Below, piece by piece: positions 47,935-60,809 of a DNA stretch of 64,000 nucleotides. The notes beneath the pieces are model-generated. The model was not told where the DNA came from. It saw nothing but the letters and a program-made list of their open reading frames with translations, and searched no databases. The stretch comes from Sycobia sp. Sy_11. Lineage: Eukaryota; Arthropoda; Insecta; Hymenoptera; Epichrysomallidae. The translations under genes were made by a program, and so were the position numbers. Location: positions 587,001-651,000 of the forward strand of contig JACCIC010000224.1 of the NCBI GenBank assembly GCA_018907035.1. Reading direction: 5' to 3'. How positions within the stretch are numbered: position 1 is the stretch's first letter; every line of letters begins with the position of its first letter.

Positions 47935-48660
47935 TTGCTCGTAGAGATGAGGGGTAGGTGGATGGGTGGGAAACGATGACATGCCAAATAATAATAATTT
48001 CTATGAAAAATGAAATGGGCCCACTCACATCTCACCCCCTGCCCCTCCCCGTTTAAATAGTCATTTGCGTGGCGTATAACGTGAGCGAAATCACGGCTGA
48101 AGCGTGAACCACGATGCCACTTATATTATTATATATGTGATTCGAATTAGCAGTGGCGGCGCCGTGGTAGCTCTCGGGACCCCCTGGAGATTCTCGTTGC
48201 CGGCCGCGCGTACAATAACAACTCTCTGACGTTCGTATGGCATCACCGCGTTGAATGTCCAATTTTCGTCGTGCCGGGTTGGTCTGATATGGGCCGCGGG
48301 TACGTTGGGGGAGGGCTGGAGTAAGGGGTGATGGTTACAGCGACCGCGGACATATCGAAGTTACGCTCTGCTGCTCGAGTTATATATATACATTATCATA
48401 TCTGCGCGTTTCAATTATAATGCAGAAACGCAACCACGATGTTTGTTTAGCGATTAATGTATTATCGACACGCACGCGTGCACGCAACTATGCGTATTTC
48501 TGATAGAGATTTGATTCTGCTCGATGATCGGGATTCGATGCATGACGAAAGAGCTTCTATTACGCGAGCGATAATTGATCTAAGCCTCCTAGCATCACAG
48601 ATCTTGATAAATGCATTAAAGTCAAAAAATTTTGATGCATTAATACGTTTCTTCGTATAA
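47935..48660. promoter_or_regulatory. GC-richer island, candidate intronic element
   Basis: Unique GC-richer sequence contains GGGCCCACTC near 48016, GCGGCGCCGTGG near 48155 and GGGCCGCGGGTACG near 48290. ORFs on both strands have no domain. It is flanked by AT-rich DNA. Confidence 0.3.
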
Positions 48661-48664
48661 TTTT

Positions 48665-49540
48665 ATATTATATTCGTATACTCTAAATTAACAAAATCGA
48701 ATATATAGTTTGATAACATTAAAAAAAAAACTACATTGACAAGTAGAGGTTCCCAAATATAAGCCACAGACTTGTTGCAGATTTAGTAAGGTAACTTTAA
48801 TGAACTCTAAAAAAAGCTCTGTAATATTTAGGATCTATTCTACTTTCTTTTCTAAAATATAGTAAGTAATTCTTATTCAGAATCAATACTTTCTTTCAGA
48901 ATCAATTCTTTCTTCTAATTAAATTATTTAAAATATAGGCTTATACAATTTATTTGTAAAAATATTATTCTTTCCTTGAAATTGATACCAAACCTATAGA
49001 GATTTTCGTTAAAAAAATCTACCTAACTCTATAAAATATTCAATGTACTTTAAATAGTATGCAACAAATTATCATATCTTAATAATCACGCAGCAGTATG
49101 GCTCCTTTAAGTATATCTAGGACTTATTTTCAAGATAATCAGAGTTAGCTCGCTCCATACGGACTAAATTTATCATCCATATTTCAGAACCTTTCCTGGT
49201 ATGAAAAGAAAATTAAGTTTTTTCTTTTTATTTATGTACATGTGTAGTATGAGTAGCAGTCAGTGGACTGCTTACCTGATAATAATAGGTTATGGGTATG
49301 ACACCAGGAGATTCCATACAATATCGATACACGACAAGCTATCATAAAAAAAATAAAGCGTATTGCAGAAAGCTCGATAATGTCTTAGATCTTTAAATTT
49401 CTGTACGTAAACTCTACGTCAGACTCTCAAATATTTGTCTTACAACTTCTATAACATTATTATAGATGCATGCATATTACATAACTCTTAAAAAGCCATT
49501 TAATTGTTTTAAAAGAGTCGAGCGTTTGTTTAGTTCCTTT
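48665..49540. other. AT-rich intron DNA
   Basis: No gene or RNA. A short imperfect duplication of TTCAGAATCAAT lies near 48876-48906. Confidence 0.55.
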
Positions 49541-49544
49541 AAAA

Positions 49545-49754
49545 ACAAAAGGCTTCATTGCTCGCGCGATTCTATACCGACGGCATCAGATACTAATATT
49601 AACAGTAAAAGAAAAACAAGACTGATGACGCAAATAACAATCTCTCGTTCAATGTGGACGGACGTCACTATATTCAACCAACCTCATCCGAATTGCCCAT
49701 CATAAATAATATCAAAAGTTTTGACGTGCGTGTGCAGAGAATGAGACAGATATT

Positions 49755-49793
<39 letters not shown>

Positions 49794-50219
49794 AAGAGAG
49801 AGAAAGAGAGAGAGAGAGAAAGAAAGAGAGAAGAGAGAAAGAGAGAAAGAGAGAGGGAGAGAGAGAGCAAGGGAGAGAGTGAGAGTGAGAGAGAGAGATT
49901 GGATTCCGCGAGGCCCCTCATTCGAACATGCTCAAGTTAGCAAAGTTGTGCATATATGGGACAAGGTGTATAATTCCGAGGTAGACCATCGGGAACTATT
50001 ATTTAACTTCAAATTAAAGGCAAAATGCCATTGTTCGTATATGATTCGCGCTGTTCGCTCCCCCCTCTGTATACCTCGTGGGCGTAAAAGCCAACCGCAT
50101 ACGCCTGCCGCGTTGTTTCATTACATTGTTATATATAAAATACGTATATATACGAGCGGGATTGTTGGGCGACGATGGGGCAACAAAACGGAGCTGGTAG
50201 AGGAGCGACGTGAAAGATT

Positions 50220-50270
<51 letters not shown>

Positions 50271-50600
50271 TGAAACGTTATGGCAAAGGCCAAAAGGCCA
50301 AGGAACGAGATGAACTGGTGAGTAAGTAGTATGCCGTACTGTTGTTCACAGCAATATAGCAACACTATTATATTATCGACGTAACAGCGGTCGCGCGAAA
50401 TATATATAGCTTATTCGATGTAGCTCCCCGCGCACGTTTTATATAATCGATAGCGCCTGGAAACTCGCAGGCACGTGGCTTAATTGTCTTGTTCGCGCAC
50501 TTTTTGCCATCGTTCTCAGGGTGAGATGGTTGGGGCGCGATGGGTTCTGCTCGACTGATTAGCGTTAACTTCCTGCTTTAGAAAATGCAGGCAAAACTGA
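49545..50600. promoter_or_regulatory. GC-richer island with two (GA)n arrays
   Basis: An interrupted (GA)n array at about 49757-49900 and a pure one at about 50222-50269 lie in unique GC-richer sequence. The 219-codon + frame at 49654-50313 is carried by Arg-Glu repeat translation and is not a gene. The final part (50370-50580) is GC-rich and unique. Confidence 0.3.
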
Positions 50601-50604
50601 TATA

Positions 50605-52600
50605 GACAGCTCTTGTTACATTGAAAAAGAAATAATTTTCAATTTTTAATTTAATTTTTTCAGGTGAACAAAATAATTGAATTATCATTATTAGAGTTTT
50701 TTGTGTGAATTTTATAAATATTTTGTTTATTGGACAAGAGACATCTCTAGCACTGACATCTTCGTATAAGATGAAGATTGTAGTCTTAAGCAGATAATAT
50801 AAGATTAAGATTTGGGAAATAATTATTTTCTGTATTCATAAATCATTGTCATAACCGATTTTTTATTTTCTAAAGCCCAATAGCATTGGACCGCTAGGTC
50901 ATCTCAAAAATCGAACTGGCTACTGTAAACGAAGTATGTTAAAAATCTAATAATTTACTCGCATAAAAAATTAATATGGACTTAGTACCTGAACTGGTAA
51001 AATCAAAAGTTATAAAAATATCCATGCAGTTCAATTCGTCGACGCCATTAATATAGTAGAAGGTTATTGAAAACAAGCATTCAATAAAAATCCTGAATCA
51101 CATATACACTGTACTATTCAGAGAAATTTAATTTCCCAGAAGTATCCTCCCATCAGATTTTAATAGATGTTAATAGAACATTATAGATTAAACTGTTATA
51201 TTTTTAGAGCGGCAACAGAATAGTACACTGAATTCGATTGTAGGGGAGAGACATTGAAAATAGGTATACTTGCACCCAAAAGAAATGCTGCGGAGTTTCT
51301 TACAAAACTTCTCTGATTGAGCAGTAGCATAAGGCAAGAAAAACAAATAAGAATAAACTAAAACTAGGAGGGAAAATTGGGCATACATGCGATATCAGAA
51401 TAGATAATATTACTCGATTCCGAATCTATGAATATAAACATAATTACGATTTCATTTATTCAATAAAGAGGTAGGATGTAATATTTTTGACAGAATTCGC
51501 TAAAGTAGATCATTTTTAGTATTAGAGAATATTAGTTGAAGGTTCATACATATATATATGGAAAACGTCAACTCATTAAAGCTTTAGATCAGCCCAGTAC
51601 TGTGACACAGTTTATCAAAGAAAATAAATGTGTTTTGAATGCATTAGCTACATGATGATTAGAAAAATATTTGCAATACTTTATTTAAATGAATCCAATA
51701 TCTTCAAAGAAAATTCTTAATAAACGAAAACAAAGTTTATGTTTCACGTGCAAACCTATACGTGGTCTAAAGTCTTATTTAGTAATTTAATGAACAACTA
51801 AACTAAGATAATCAAGAATTTCGATGTGAGGCAAAACTAATCCGAGAAATCCTAACCGCACTCGATAACATGAGTTCTTATAGGTAGAAAATCAAATATC
51901 CGAGTAACCTTTGCGGATGTTGTGCTAATGAAATTCACATTATTTTTATAGACTTGCTCTAATTTTATGCCATATCGACAGCAATGACTGTGGCTTAATT
52001 TTTTCGACCTTGAGAGTCTCAATAATGTAAATATAAATAAAGTGCTCATCTTCTGTAGAGTTTGACAGAGGCTCAGATATTGTAAGTGACGTATCGTGGA
52101 GAAATGAATAGAATGCCGACAGTCAAGTTTGTCCTCCTAGTTCAACATCTTAGCAATTATTAATTAAAATATAATTATGATACAAATATATATCTGATAT
52201 ATTCAAAATATGTATACATATACATTAATAATTTTATGTAATCCAAAAAATATATATTACGTTAGTAATTAATGCAGTAAAAATAAAATCATTGTAAAAC
52301 ATGGAATATTCGTTCTTTTCTTAGTTAAATATGCTTTGAATTAGGTGAAACTAGTAATTTTTCATTAAAACTGTGATAAAGAATATAAAAATAAACTACC
52401 TGAAGATACATATATAAATAACATTGACAATTAAAGAATTGAAATAAAATGTTAAAAAATCGAAACCGTTATGTCAGTGGTTATATATTGGGTTTGATGG
52501 CTATTTTTCAATCGAGAAAATTGAAATTTAAAACTAACCGAGCCAATAAACGAAACGAATAGGAAAAATAAAAACCGAACGAAACTGCTGTGTATCACTT
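50605..52600. other. AT-rich intron DNA
   Basis: Nothing recognisable. The short minus-strand ORFs at 51188-51388 and 51852-52049 have no domain. Confidence 0.55.
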
Positions 52601-52610
52601 ATTTACGTAC

Positions 52611-52611
<1 letters not shown>

Positions 52612-52661
<50 letters not shown>
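52612..52661. repeat. (TA)n microsatellite
   Basis: About 24 perfect TA units about 60 bp before a GC-rich island. Confidence 0.95.
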
Positions 52662-52665
<4 letters not shown>

Positions 52666-52719
52666 CAGAAACTCACCCACACAAAATAAAGCAAGTTACC
52701 AGTAGAGCAAAACCATTTT

Positions 52720-53545
52720 TCCTCGGACTTCTAGCCGGCGCCGTGTGGTGCTGACTGTTCGCGCGCGCGCAGGAAACGAAGTGGAAAAGAGAGAATTGCA
52801 CGGGGAATGCGCGAAGGGTAACAGCCAGGCGCGCCCATCACCCGCGCCAGCTCCAGGCGCTTAATTTGAGCGATGATTAAAAGTTTCTATCTGCAAAACC
52901 GCACAGAGAGGTTATTTCCACTTTGACCGCTGGGCTACAGTCGGTATATATACTAGTACGATGTATACAGTAACGCACTGCAGTCCATTTCTCCTTCCCC
53001 TCTACCCGCCCACTCCCATCATCTACTTCGCGTTGCACCACGCCACAGTAGCAATTTAAAAAAAATATATATATACATATATAAAGGTAAATTGATTTTT
53101 CGCGGTGAAGCGGCTAATTCGTCGGACTGAGATGCAATCGCAGGTATATATATATATGCGGAGTATGGACCGAATTCATGTAATTCAAATTCACGGGAAT
53201 TGGCGAGGTAGTTGGTGGTAGATGCCTCTGCACCGCCGTATACCCGCGATATGTTTCAGTATCGGATATTACGCTCCCCGCCTCTTCCACCCTTGCTATT
53301 CCATTGCCAATTTTTTTCCATTCCTATTTCCTCGACTTTGGACTTTTTACTCCATCTCCTCTGCCTCTCCCTCTTTCCCTAGAAAACTACTTTCAATTAC
53401 CGTGTTAAAAAAAAAAAAAAAAAACTCCACGATTGTTTCGTTCATCTCTCTTTCAGGGGGCGAGTTTTACGAATGCCAGAGGGGACTTTCACAGTTCATT
53501 GGATTTCGAGATCAGGAATTGATTGATTATAGTTAGCGCCAAGAG
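52720..53545. promoter_or_regulatory. GC-rich island, candidate intronic element
   Basis: GC-rich unique sequence (CTAGCCGGCGCCGTGTGG near 52730, GGCGCTTAATTTGAGCG near 52856) runs to about 53545, with a T/C-rich part around 53280-53400 and an 18-A run near 53407. The 104-codon + ORF at 53222-53536 has no domain. Confidence 0.3.
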
Positions 53546-53549
53546 TACC

Positions 53550-54775
53550 AGGATTAATAGGATCGTAGCCAAAAAAATTGTTCAGGCAATTCCCAATGGT
53601 GTGACTATTTTATTTGTTTGAAAATTTACTCCGTATCTGAAATTTTGTACAGAAAAAAACAATTTTCTATACAGAAAAAAACGTATCTGTATAGAAAAAT
53701 GAAACCATTTTCTCGGAATATATGTATTTGAATTCATTGTACGTTGTTACAGTCTTAATTTTGCTGACAAACTTTGGATCAAACCTCAGTTAATTGATTA
53801 ATCCTTATAGTATTCTTTATTTCTTTTCTATTTTCATTTATTTGAAAAGCAAATTTAATAACTAATGAAGTTCGGAGAACAAATTTATTTTTACCAGTAA
53901 TACATGAAATATATACAAATAGATGTAATGTATGTAATGATATAGGTAAAACAAGTATTCAAAAAATAGTTTATCTAATATTGTACTCTTAGCACATTCA
54001 AATAATAGCTGAAATTATAGTGATACAAATAACAATAAACCTCAGTTCGAGCTGCATGATCGATTTTTCCCTGTATACCTTGCTATTTCGAACACCCTTA
54101 AACTGGAGCCTCAAAATAAACTTAATCTATGATCCACATCGATAATAAAGGTCAGCAAGGGTAAAGCAAGAAAAGTAATTTAATTTTTCGTTTAAAATTC
54201 ATTTAATTTTTAAGTATTTTGTTGCGATGAATTCAAATCTGATCTCAAAATTCTTTTATTAAATTATGCTTTAGTGATATATTCATTTAAGTGTCTAATA
54301 AAAGACTGATTTATGACATATTTAATGTTATATTCTATAACATAAAATTCTAAGTATTTTTTTACATAACATCTACTTAAAATATATTAAAATATGCGTT
54401 GTCTTCTTTTAAATAACGTTAAATTGTATTTTATTTCTGACAAGATATGATACATTTAAACATATTTAAATCATAATTAATTACTAAAATATATTGCAGA
54501 TTAAACTACTAACTATATTTCTGAATCTTCTTAATATACTGTTCAATATTTAGTAATTTTAATTATCACAGCACTGCGTAAAAAACTAACATTACTGTAC
54601 TCTTATTTACCGTTAAATAAAAACTTGCAATACAGAAACTCCAACCCTGTTAATACCGAACCCACCAATCTTGCATGCATTAAGCCTACAATGCTTAAAT
54701 TCGCATAACGACAACATGAAATATAATTTCAAATTAGCTTATTTTGATCAAATAAAAAAATATTGCACTTTATAA
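53550..54775. other. AT-rich intron DNA left of the LINE
   Basis: Nothing recognisable. A 13-bp TACAGAAAAAAAC unit is duplicated near 53649 and 53670. Confidence 0.5.
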
Positions 54776-54899
54776 AGAGCTCTCCGTAGACACACGTGTT
54801 TACATTCGCTCTGTGTATATCATAACTAATGTATCTGAGAGGTCTCGAACCTCTTCAAGTAGGATTATCGTCGCGAAAGCGACTAAGAGAATAGTGAAT

Positions 54900-56088
54900 A
54901 TGGATACAGAATTGTGCAACAATATGTCTCTTAACGACACCCCAGCATTTGTAGCAAAAGACAGAACAAATTACGCTTTAGTAGCCCAAAAAAATCTTAT
55001 ACCTAAAAGAGAACAAGGATTCACCACGAACTGTGTGGACAACTTAAATTTAATTGACTATATGTATGTGGTATTGGTAATATTGTTGAACCTAAAAATG
55101 TTTTTTACGCTTCAAAAATATCCAACAATCGAATCTGCATCTATCTATCAACGAAAGAACTAGTAACTGCAATCACAGATAAGTACAAGTTCATTCTAAT
55201 TGAGAACGTAGAAGTTAATATCAGACCCCTTGTTTCTAAACAAAAGAGAATTATATTTTCAAACGTATCGCCAGACATTACGAACTATGTATTTGAAAAT
55301 ACTTTAGATCAATTAGAGATAAAAAGAAATTTTAATGAAATTAACTATTTCATATACGCTAGTACAGACGTACTTAAATGCTTCATATGTAAATTAGAGG
55401 GCCATTTGGCTAAGAATTGTAATATAAACGCATAAATATTTCCTATGTCAAACAATAACACAAGAAGCCAAGAAACTTTCCCGGAATCCAAATCTAATAT
55501 TAATGAAATAAATACTATAACCACGCTAGACGTTCAAACAGGAATTCAACAACAGAGTGAATCGGAAGTAAATAAACATAGTCAATTAACAGCAAGAAAA
55601 GACAATAAAAGAGCCCGATCAGAATTAAGTTCTAGCGGAAGTGGTGTCACTGTTGCAAAAGATACAAAAATGTCTAAACCCGACGCTAAAACAAAATTAA
55701 AAAAAGAGCTCATTAAAAACGATATTCTAGATTCCAAAATCAGCACGACTAATATTTCTCAAACTCAAATGCGAGCTTGATAGCTGGATAAATGGATATA
55801 AAACTTTTAAGTGTTAAAGGTTACATAGACCAAAAAAACGGTTTATTAAATTATGAAGAATTCAAAAGTCTCATTGAGAGTACGAAAGGAGTCAAATACC
55901 CATTGGACATTATATACACTTACACTCGCGATTTGACAGCTCTTTCATCATTCATTAAGAACGAAATTTACCCTAATGTCAGAAATATCAGTATAAAACA
56001 AAGATGCACAAGGCTGATAAAGTTTATTAATAATTCTCACGATTCACCTACACTCATTAACACACCTATTCAATCGGACGACGAATAA
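54900..56088 (+). pseudogene. LINE ORF1 (gag-like) pseudogene
   Basis: Starts at ATG 54900 (MDTELCNNMSLND). A frameshift at about 55065-55070 moves the reading into another frame. There NIVEPKNVFYASKISNNRICIYLST leads to the RNA-binding region and the zinc knuckle CFICKLEGHLAKNC (CX2CX4HX4C, 55379-55420). A TAA at 55433 interrupts that frame; it reopens at 55445 with a Ser/Lys-rich linker to 55780. A second frameshift leads to the C-terminal part 55792-56088 (FKSLIESTKGVKYPLDIIYTY...), which ends in TAA. ORF1 proteins of this type bind the element's RNA. Confidence 0.75.
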
Positions 56089-56136
56089 TTACAGAAAAAA
56101 CAAAAACAAAATAAAACAAGAAACAAATTGATCAAA

Positions 56137-56575
56137 ATGGCTAATATTCTGCAATGGGATCTAAATGGTTTTCGATCACAATACGAATTCCTGCAAAAAA
56201 TTATAAATAATGAAATTCCGATATCATATGATTACAAGAAACAAACCTTAAGACTGACGAGAGCATCAAAATGAATAATTTTACTGGTTATAATAAAAAT
56301 AAAACCGACTGCCTCAGGTGGAGCGGCGATGTTAGTATCTTAGTAAGAAACAATATTTACGAAATTAAAAAAGAAACAATAGTTATGAAATTAAACCCAC
56401 TACAATACTCGAAGAAGTAGCTGTGATAATCCTGATAAATAATAAACAAATCACCATCTGCAATATCTATCCAAGTAATAAATATAAACTGAGCGGTGAA
56501 ATTTTTACAGATTTTAACATCACATTTGCTAAAACATCTGACCCCCAAGATGTATGCAATGCAAACAGTCAATAA
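56137..56575 (+). pseudogene. LINE ORF2 N-terminal fragment (APE endonuclease)
   Basis: Begins MANILQWDLNGFRSQYEFLQ at ATG 56137, the typical QWNxNGxRS start of a LINE apurinic-like endonuclease. An ISYDYKKQT region follows, in place of the expected QET motif. A frameshift near 56230-56245 is followed by DESIKMNNFTGYNKNKTDCLRWSGDVSILVRNN, and after another shift AVIILINNKQITICNIYPSN. Similarity ends at about 56540. The catalytic GDFN/SDH motifs and the whole reverse transcriptase are absent. Confidence 0.7.
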
Positions 56576-56770
56576 ATGTTAAAATTTGTTAATAATATGT
56601 CCAACCATCGCTAACCAATGAAGAAAATTTCAATTGAAAAACAACTACAAGCAGATACTCAGGAACACGGAAAAGTGCAGGAAATTGAACGAAATAATGT
56701 ACATTAATTTAATTTAGACACACTTATCAAATACCCTATCAAATATTCATTGTATTTAAGGAAACTGTTG

Positions 56771-56771
<1 letters not shown>

Positions 56772-56821
<50 letters not shown>
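56772..56821. repeat. (TA)n microsatellite inside the LINE remnant
   Basis: About 25 TA units between the end of ORF2 similarity and the putative 3' end. A second, shorter (TA)n follows the A-tail at about 57013-57035. Confidence 0.95.
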
Positions 56822-56825
<4 letters not shown>

Positions 56826-57039
56826 TTTATACATTTTCAAAATCTCTTTCGCAAACTTACTACATTTATTACCACTATTACTATCCACACTGTATACATT
56901 TATATATAATGTATAATAACAGCGTCGTAATATAAGCAATGTAAAGTTGTAAATTACTATAAGAGTCGCTAATACCAAAAGAGGATGCGACTTAAAATAA
57001 ATAAATGAAAAAATATATATATATATATATATATATTTA

Positions 57040-57400
57040 AACCAAATCAGCAATGATTCAAATAGACCAACTTTTACTGTTACTATAACAAATTTTGTTT
57101 AAAAAGCAGCGTACAATTTTTGTTCGATAAATAATTTTTCGACACTTTGAGCAATTCTCCAATCAGATTTTAATTCAGCTCACTATAATACTTCAAAAAA
57201 ATATAATCTGTAGTTTCTGTTATTGAAACTCGATGGTATTATATTAGCCTCGAATAATCGGGATAATAAAGAGAAAAAATAGATGAAGGTATAGAAATCA
57301 CAATAGGTAACAAATTTTAAAGAGAAGACGCCCGTGTACATATCATAAAAAACCATCATACAAACACAAGCTGCTCCAATCTTATGTAGACTATAAAATG
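57040..57400. other. AT-rich intron DNA
   Basis: Nothing recognisable. Confidence 0.5.
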
Positions 57401-57404
57401 TATT

Positions 57405-57489
57405 ATTGGCGTGTGATAATAAAGAGCGGGTGGGCAGTGTGCCGTGTCTCTCTCACTCAGGTGCACGTTGGCACACGATACCCCTACAC

Positions 57490-57520
<31 letters not shown>

Positions 57521-57960
57521 TTCACGCATTACTGGCGCGTTACACGATGGTTATAACACATCCGCATCGTCGTCGGGCCGATTTGTTTCGTGCGGCGGTG
57601 CTTATATAGGTATAGGTATATGAATATTATTTACCGGTGACGTTGCCTTGGCGACGATCGACGTGGGCAACGCGCCCGGAGCCCCGCGCTCCCGTATACC
57701 GAAAAATTCACGCTAGCGCGGAGTTTGGCAGTGCGGCCACGCTGCTGTTGACTGAACAAAATAATATGTGTGTATGTGTGTGTTCTTGTCCGATATACTT
57801 CCTCGATACACCTAATTGCTTAACTCGCTTGGGCACGAATGAATAATAGAGAAGAAAGAGGCTGATTTGTTTTGGCCACGCATGGGTTCCCGCGCGCGCG
57901 CACACACACACAGGTCTATACCAATGTATAAAAGCTATATTTTCGTATCAGCACGTTCGG
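57405..57960. promoter_or_regulatory. GC-richer island with (CA)n and (GC)n(AC)n tracts
   Basis: Unique GC-richer sequence includes TTACCGGTGACGTTGCCTTG near 57632, with (CA)n at about 57495-57521 and CGCGCGCGCACACACACACA at about 57892-57911. ORFs have no domain. Confidence 0.3.
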
Positions 57961-57964
57961 GGTT

Positions 57965-58960
57965 TAGGGTGTGTTATACAAGGATAATGTATACAGGAAT
58001 TAAAAGCGTATGTGTTTTACGTCGTGTATACGCTTCTGCAACTTTTTATTTGTTCGGCGTTTTTCTCGGTTTTTTAATATTTAGAGTTATGAGTTTATAA
58101 GACTCGATAAAAAAGCTCTATATTTTTTTATTTATTTATTCAATAAAAATTTTCTATACAAAGTATCAAAATAAAAATAGTGATTGGTCAAAGAAATTTA
58201 TTGACGAGTTTGATTTTTCACAAAATTATTTTAGAATGAAAATTGTATTAAAATAAATATATTAATTTTTATTATTTTGGATATATATATAGAATATTCA
58301 CGCCTTGGATCACAGTTAAAATTATCGTGCGTTAATTCCTAAACTATACGGAGATTAGACTAAAATATACGGACTTTTTGTCAACATATTTCTGGAATAA
58401 CGCGATCCTGAAAAGTTGTTCAGGGTAATTTAGCTATTCAACCTTGCAATGATTTTTAAAATTTTTGCTCTTTACACTACTGGAATAAAAAATTAGAATT
58501 TTTATTTGTGTAATAAAAGCTAGCATGCATAAATAAATGGCCTTAAAGTTAAACTAAATTACTTTATGCAAACCCTACAATTTTTAAATAAATTCTTTTC
58601 TCAACAAATGAGTCCTTAAAAAGTTATTAAGTGTTATCGTTACTTCTATGCCTATAAATAATAATAATATTATTTATAATAATTTGAAAGTTGAAAAAGA
58701 AAGGAGTGTGTGCATGTTATATAATTAAAATGCTTATATCGGTTTAAAAATATTTGTTTTAATAATTTAAATTATAAATTAATAGATAAGTTATTTATTT
58801 TTCATTTGTAGAAATTCGAAGAACATCGATTCTTTGTTATCGAATAAAAATAATTATTCGATTAAACTAAAAGGTCGTATTAAAAGGGAAAACGACATAG
58901 GTTAATAAAAGAAAACCTGTTTGTGCGTCAGAAAGTATATTTGTACTATATGAAATATAA
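57965..58960. other. AT-rich intron DNA
   Basis: Nothing recognisable. Confidence 0.55.
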
Positions 58961-58964
58961 TAAA

Positions 58965-59292
58965 GCGGGTGCAAAGTGTTCGGCTGTCGAGAAAAGAGCG
59001 TTTACAAAAAGTAATACCACGGGGTTAACCAAGTGCGCTCGAGAAAAGAAGCCTCTGTCGGGATTAGGTAATCCCCTTAGTTCCGGTCTTTCTCTCGCTC
59101 GCTTTCTCTCTCTTTCTATCTCACTCTCTCTCTCTCTCTCTCTCTCTCTTTTTCTCCCTCTCCTACCGCCTGCCCCGTTCTTGCTCGCCCGAGCGTGGAC
59201 CATTGGGGAGCGATAGCGCCCTTTCCATCCCCGAGCCTTAATAGCAGCAATAATAAGCGACTATGATATCAAGCTATATATGTAGATAAGAG

Positions 59293-59331
<39 letters not shown>

Positions 59332-59587
59332 GGTATGTGTATGTATATACGTATAGATGTATACCCAGTCGCAGCCGCGTGCATGGTCGGCCGCGCATGT
59401 CGAGGACGAGAGCGGGAGGAGTGAAGAGAGCTTTCACGCCCTATAAATCAAATTAATATTTCATCTTTCCGGAGACGCAGGGGCGAAATTCCGAAAGAGA
59501 GATCGAAAGACTGAAGGGGGAGTACGCCACGCTTCGATGCGCTTTGGTGCAGAAGATGGTCCAGCTTGAATGTGTTTTTTTTGTGTT

Positions 59588-59628
<41 letters not shown>

Positions 59629-59790
59629 CAACGTCGAAGGGTTCCGATGATTTAATTAATGTTCCCATTCGATTTGCGATGTCCGCTGCTCCTGCCCATG
59701 CGGCCTTTATATAATGACCACGCAAGCGGATATGAGCGACGTGATGGCATTGCGTCACACCATCGGTGCGATAACTCGACCGATGTCAGA
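58965..59790. promoter_or_regulatory. GC-richer island with (CT)n and two (TA)n arrays
   Basis: Unique GC-richer sequence is interrupted by a (CT)n tract (about 59097-59150) and by (TA)n at about 59297-59329 and 59589-59625. Near its end an exact 7-bp inverted repeat CATCGGT (59761-59767) / ACCGATG (59779-59785) is present. No coding domain. Confidence 0.3.
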
Positions 59791-59894
59791 AATACAGACG
59801 TATTAAATGAAATAGGGTATTTTATCGTTTCTTTTCACTTTTATATATATATTTTTTTCTGTTATTTTTTGACTACAGTATCTGTCGATTGACT

Positions 59895-60585
59895 GAATGA
59901 ACAATTTTCAATTTTATTACAGGTTCAAATGATAATTATATGTACACAATATTAACGTTATTAAGATTATTTATTGATAAAAGAACTAGATTTATTTTTT
60001 CCATAACGTTCATTTGTATTTTGTTTTTAGTCATTTATATCAAATACTATTGTGACCGTTCACAGATTATTCGTATTGACGTCTAAGCCTTAATACATTT
60101 AATTTGATCGAATACATATACTTTATTCTTATATATTGTTACTTCTCATTTTTTTATTATATGTAATATACTTATAAATTATCATTATATAATCGTTCTA
60201 TTCGCGATACCTTACTGCATATATATTTCGTCCTTTTAAGCATTTAAATTTTGCAACGAAAAGCATATAATGACTATGCTACTTATATGACATTGCAATG
60301 GCGCATGCAGATCGCAGACATTTTTCGATGGATCCTATAGAATTGCTTTACAATATACCAAATGAGAATTTTGTTGGTTGATATTTCGAATTCATATGTT
60401 ACATCACGAATGAAAAATCTAAAAATCCAAATTATTTATTCGTTTTTGTATTTGTAATAGTATAAAACCACAAAATGGAAAGGAAATGAGAAAATTAGTG
60501 AGAAAGAAAGAAGAGAGAAGTCGAAAGATTGACTATTCATTTATCTATATCGTATATAAGCTCATAATACGTTATATATAACTTG
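59895..60585. other. AT-rich intron DNA
   Basis: Nothing recognisable. Confidence 0.5.
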
Positions 60586-60589
60586 ATGA

Positions 60590-60800
60590 AAAATGACGTT
60601 TCGAGTTCGACTATGGAGTGTAAGTACCGTGGGAGATCGAACACCTGTGTCCCGAGAAGGGGGAAGGATTGGCAGCTTATGTCGTCTTGGCGCGTTAATG
60701 CTTCGTAAGTGGAGAACGTGGAGCGTTGCGATCGTGGTGATTGCAACGATGGGCCAGAGAGGGAATTTCCCATGCAGAGCAGAGGTATACAGTATAAATT
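60590..60800. other. Isolated 200-bp GC-rich segment, open on both strands
   Basis: A sharply bounded GC-rich stretch is open for 69 codons on + and for the same span within a 104-codon frame on -. It has donor-like GTAAGT strings on + at 60619 and 60706, and on - a plausible internal-exon shape. No domain is recognised. It could be a non-coding element, a lncRNA exon or an exon of an unknown gene. Confidence 0.3.
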
Positions 60801-60809
60801 AATGAGAAA

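Larger units (their letters stand above)
54780..57012 (+). mobile_element. Internally deleted non-LTR retrotransposon (LINE, Jockey/I-like)
   Basis: A 5' region, an ORF1 with a CCHC zinc knuckle, and the start of an ORF2 with an APE-type endonuclease are present in the right order. No reverse transcriptase domain was found. After about 56580 comes short AT-rich sequence, a (TA)n array (56772-56821) and then a segment ending AGTCGC...GCGACT-TAAAATAAATAAATGAAAAAA at 56964-57012, which looks like a LINE 3' end. If so, the centre of the element is deleted. LINE copies normally lose their 5' end, so this pattern is unusual. The 5' limit is approximate and no target duplication was identified. Confidence 0.7.

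Noticed and set aside
49654..50313. 219-codon + frame, the longest in the window
   Set aside because: About half is Arg-Glu repeat from (GA)n; the rest shows no domain and no splice or start support.
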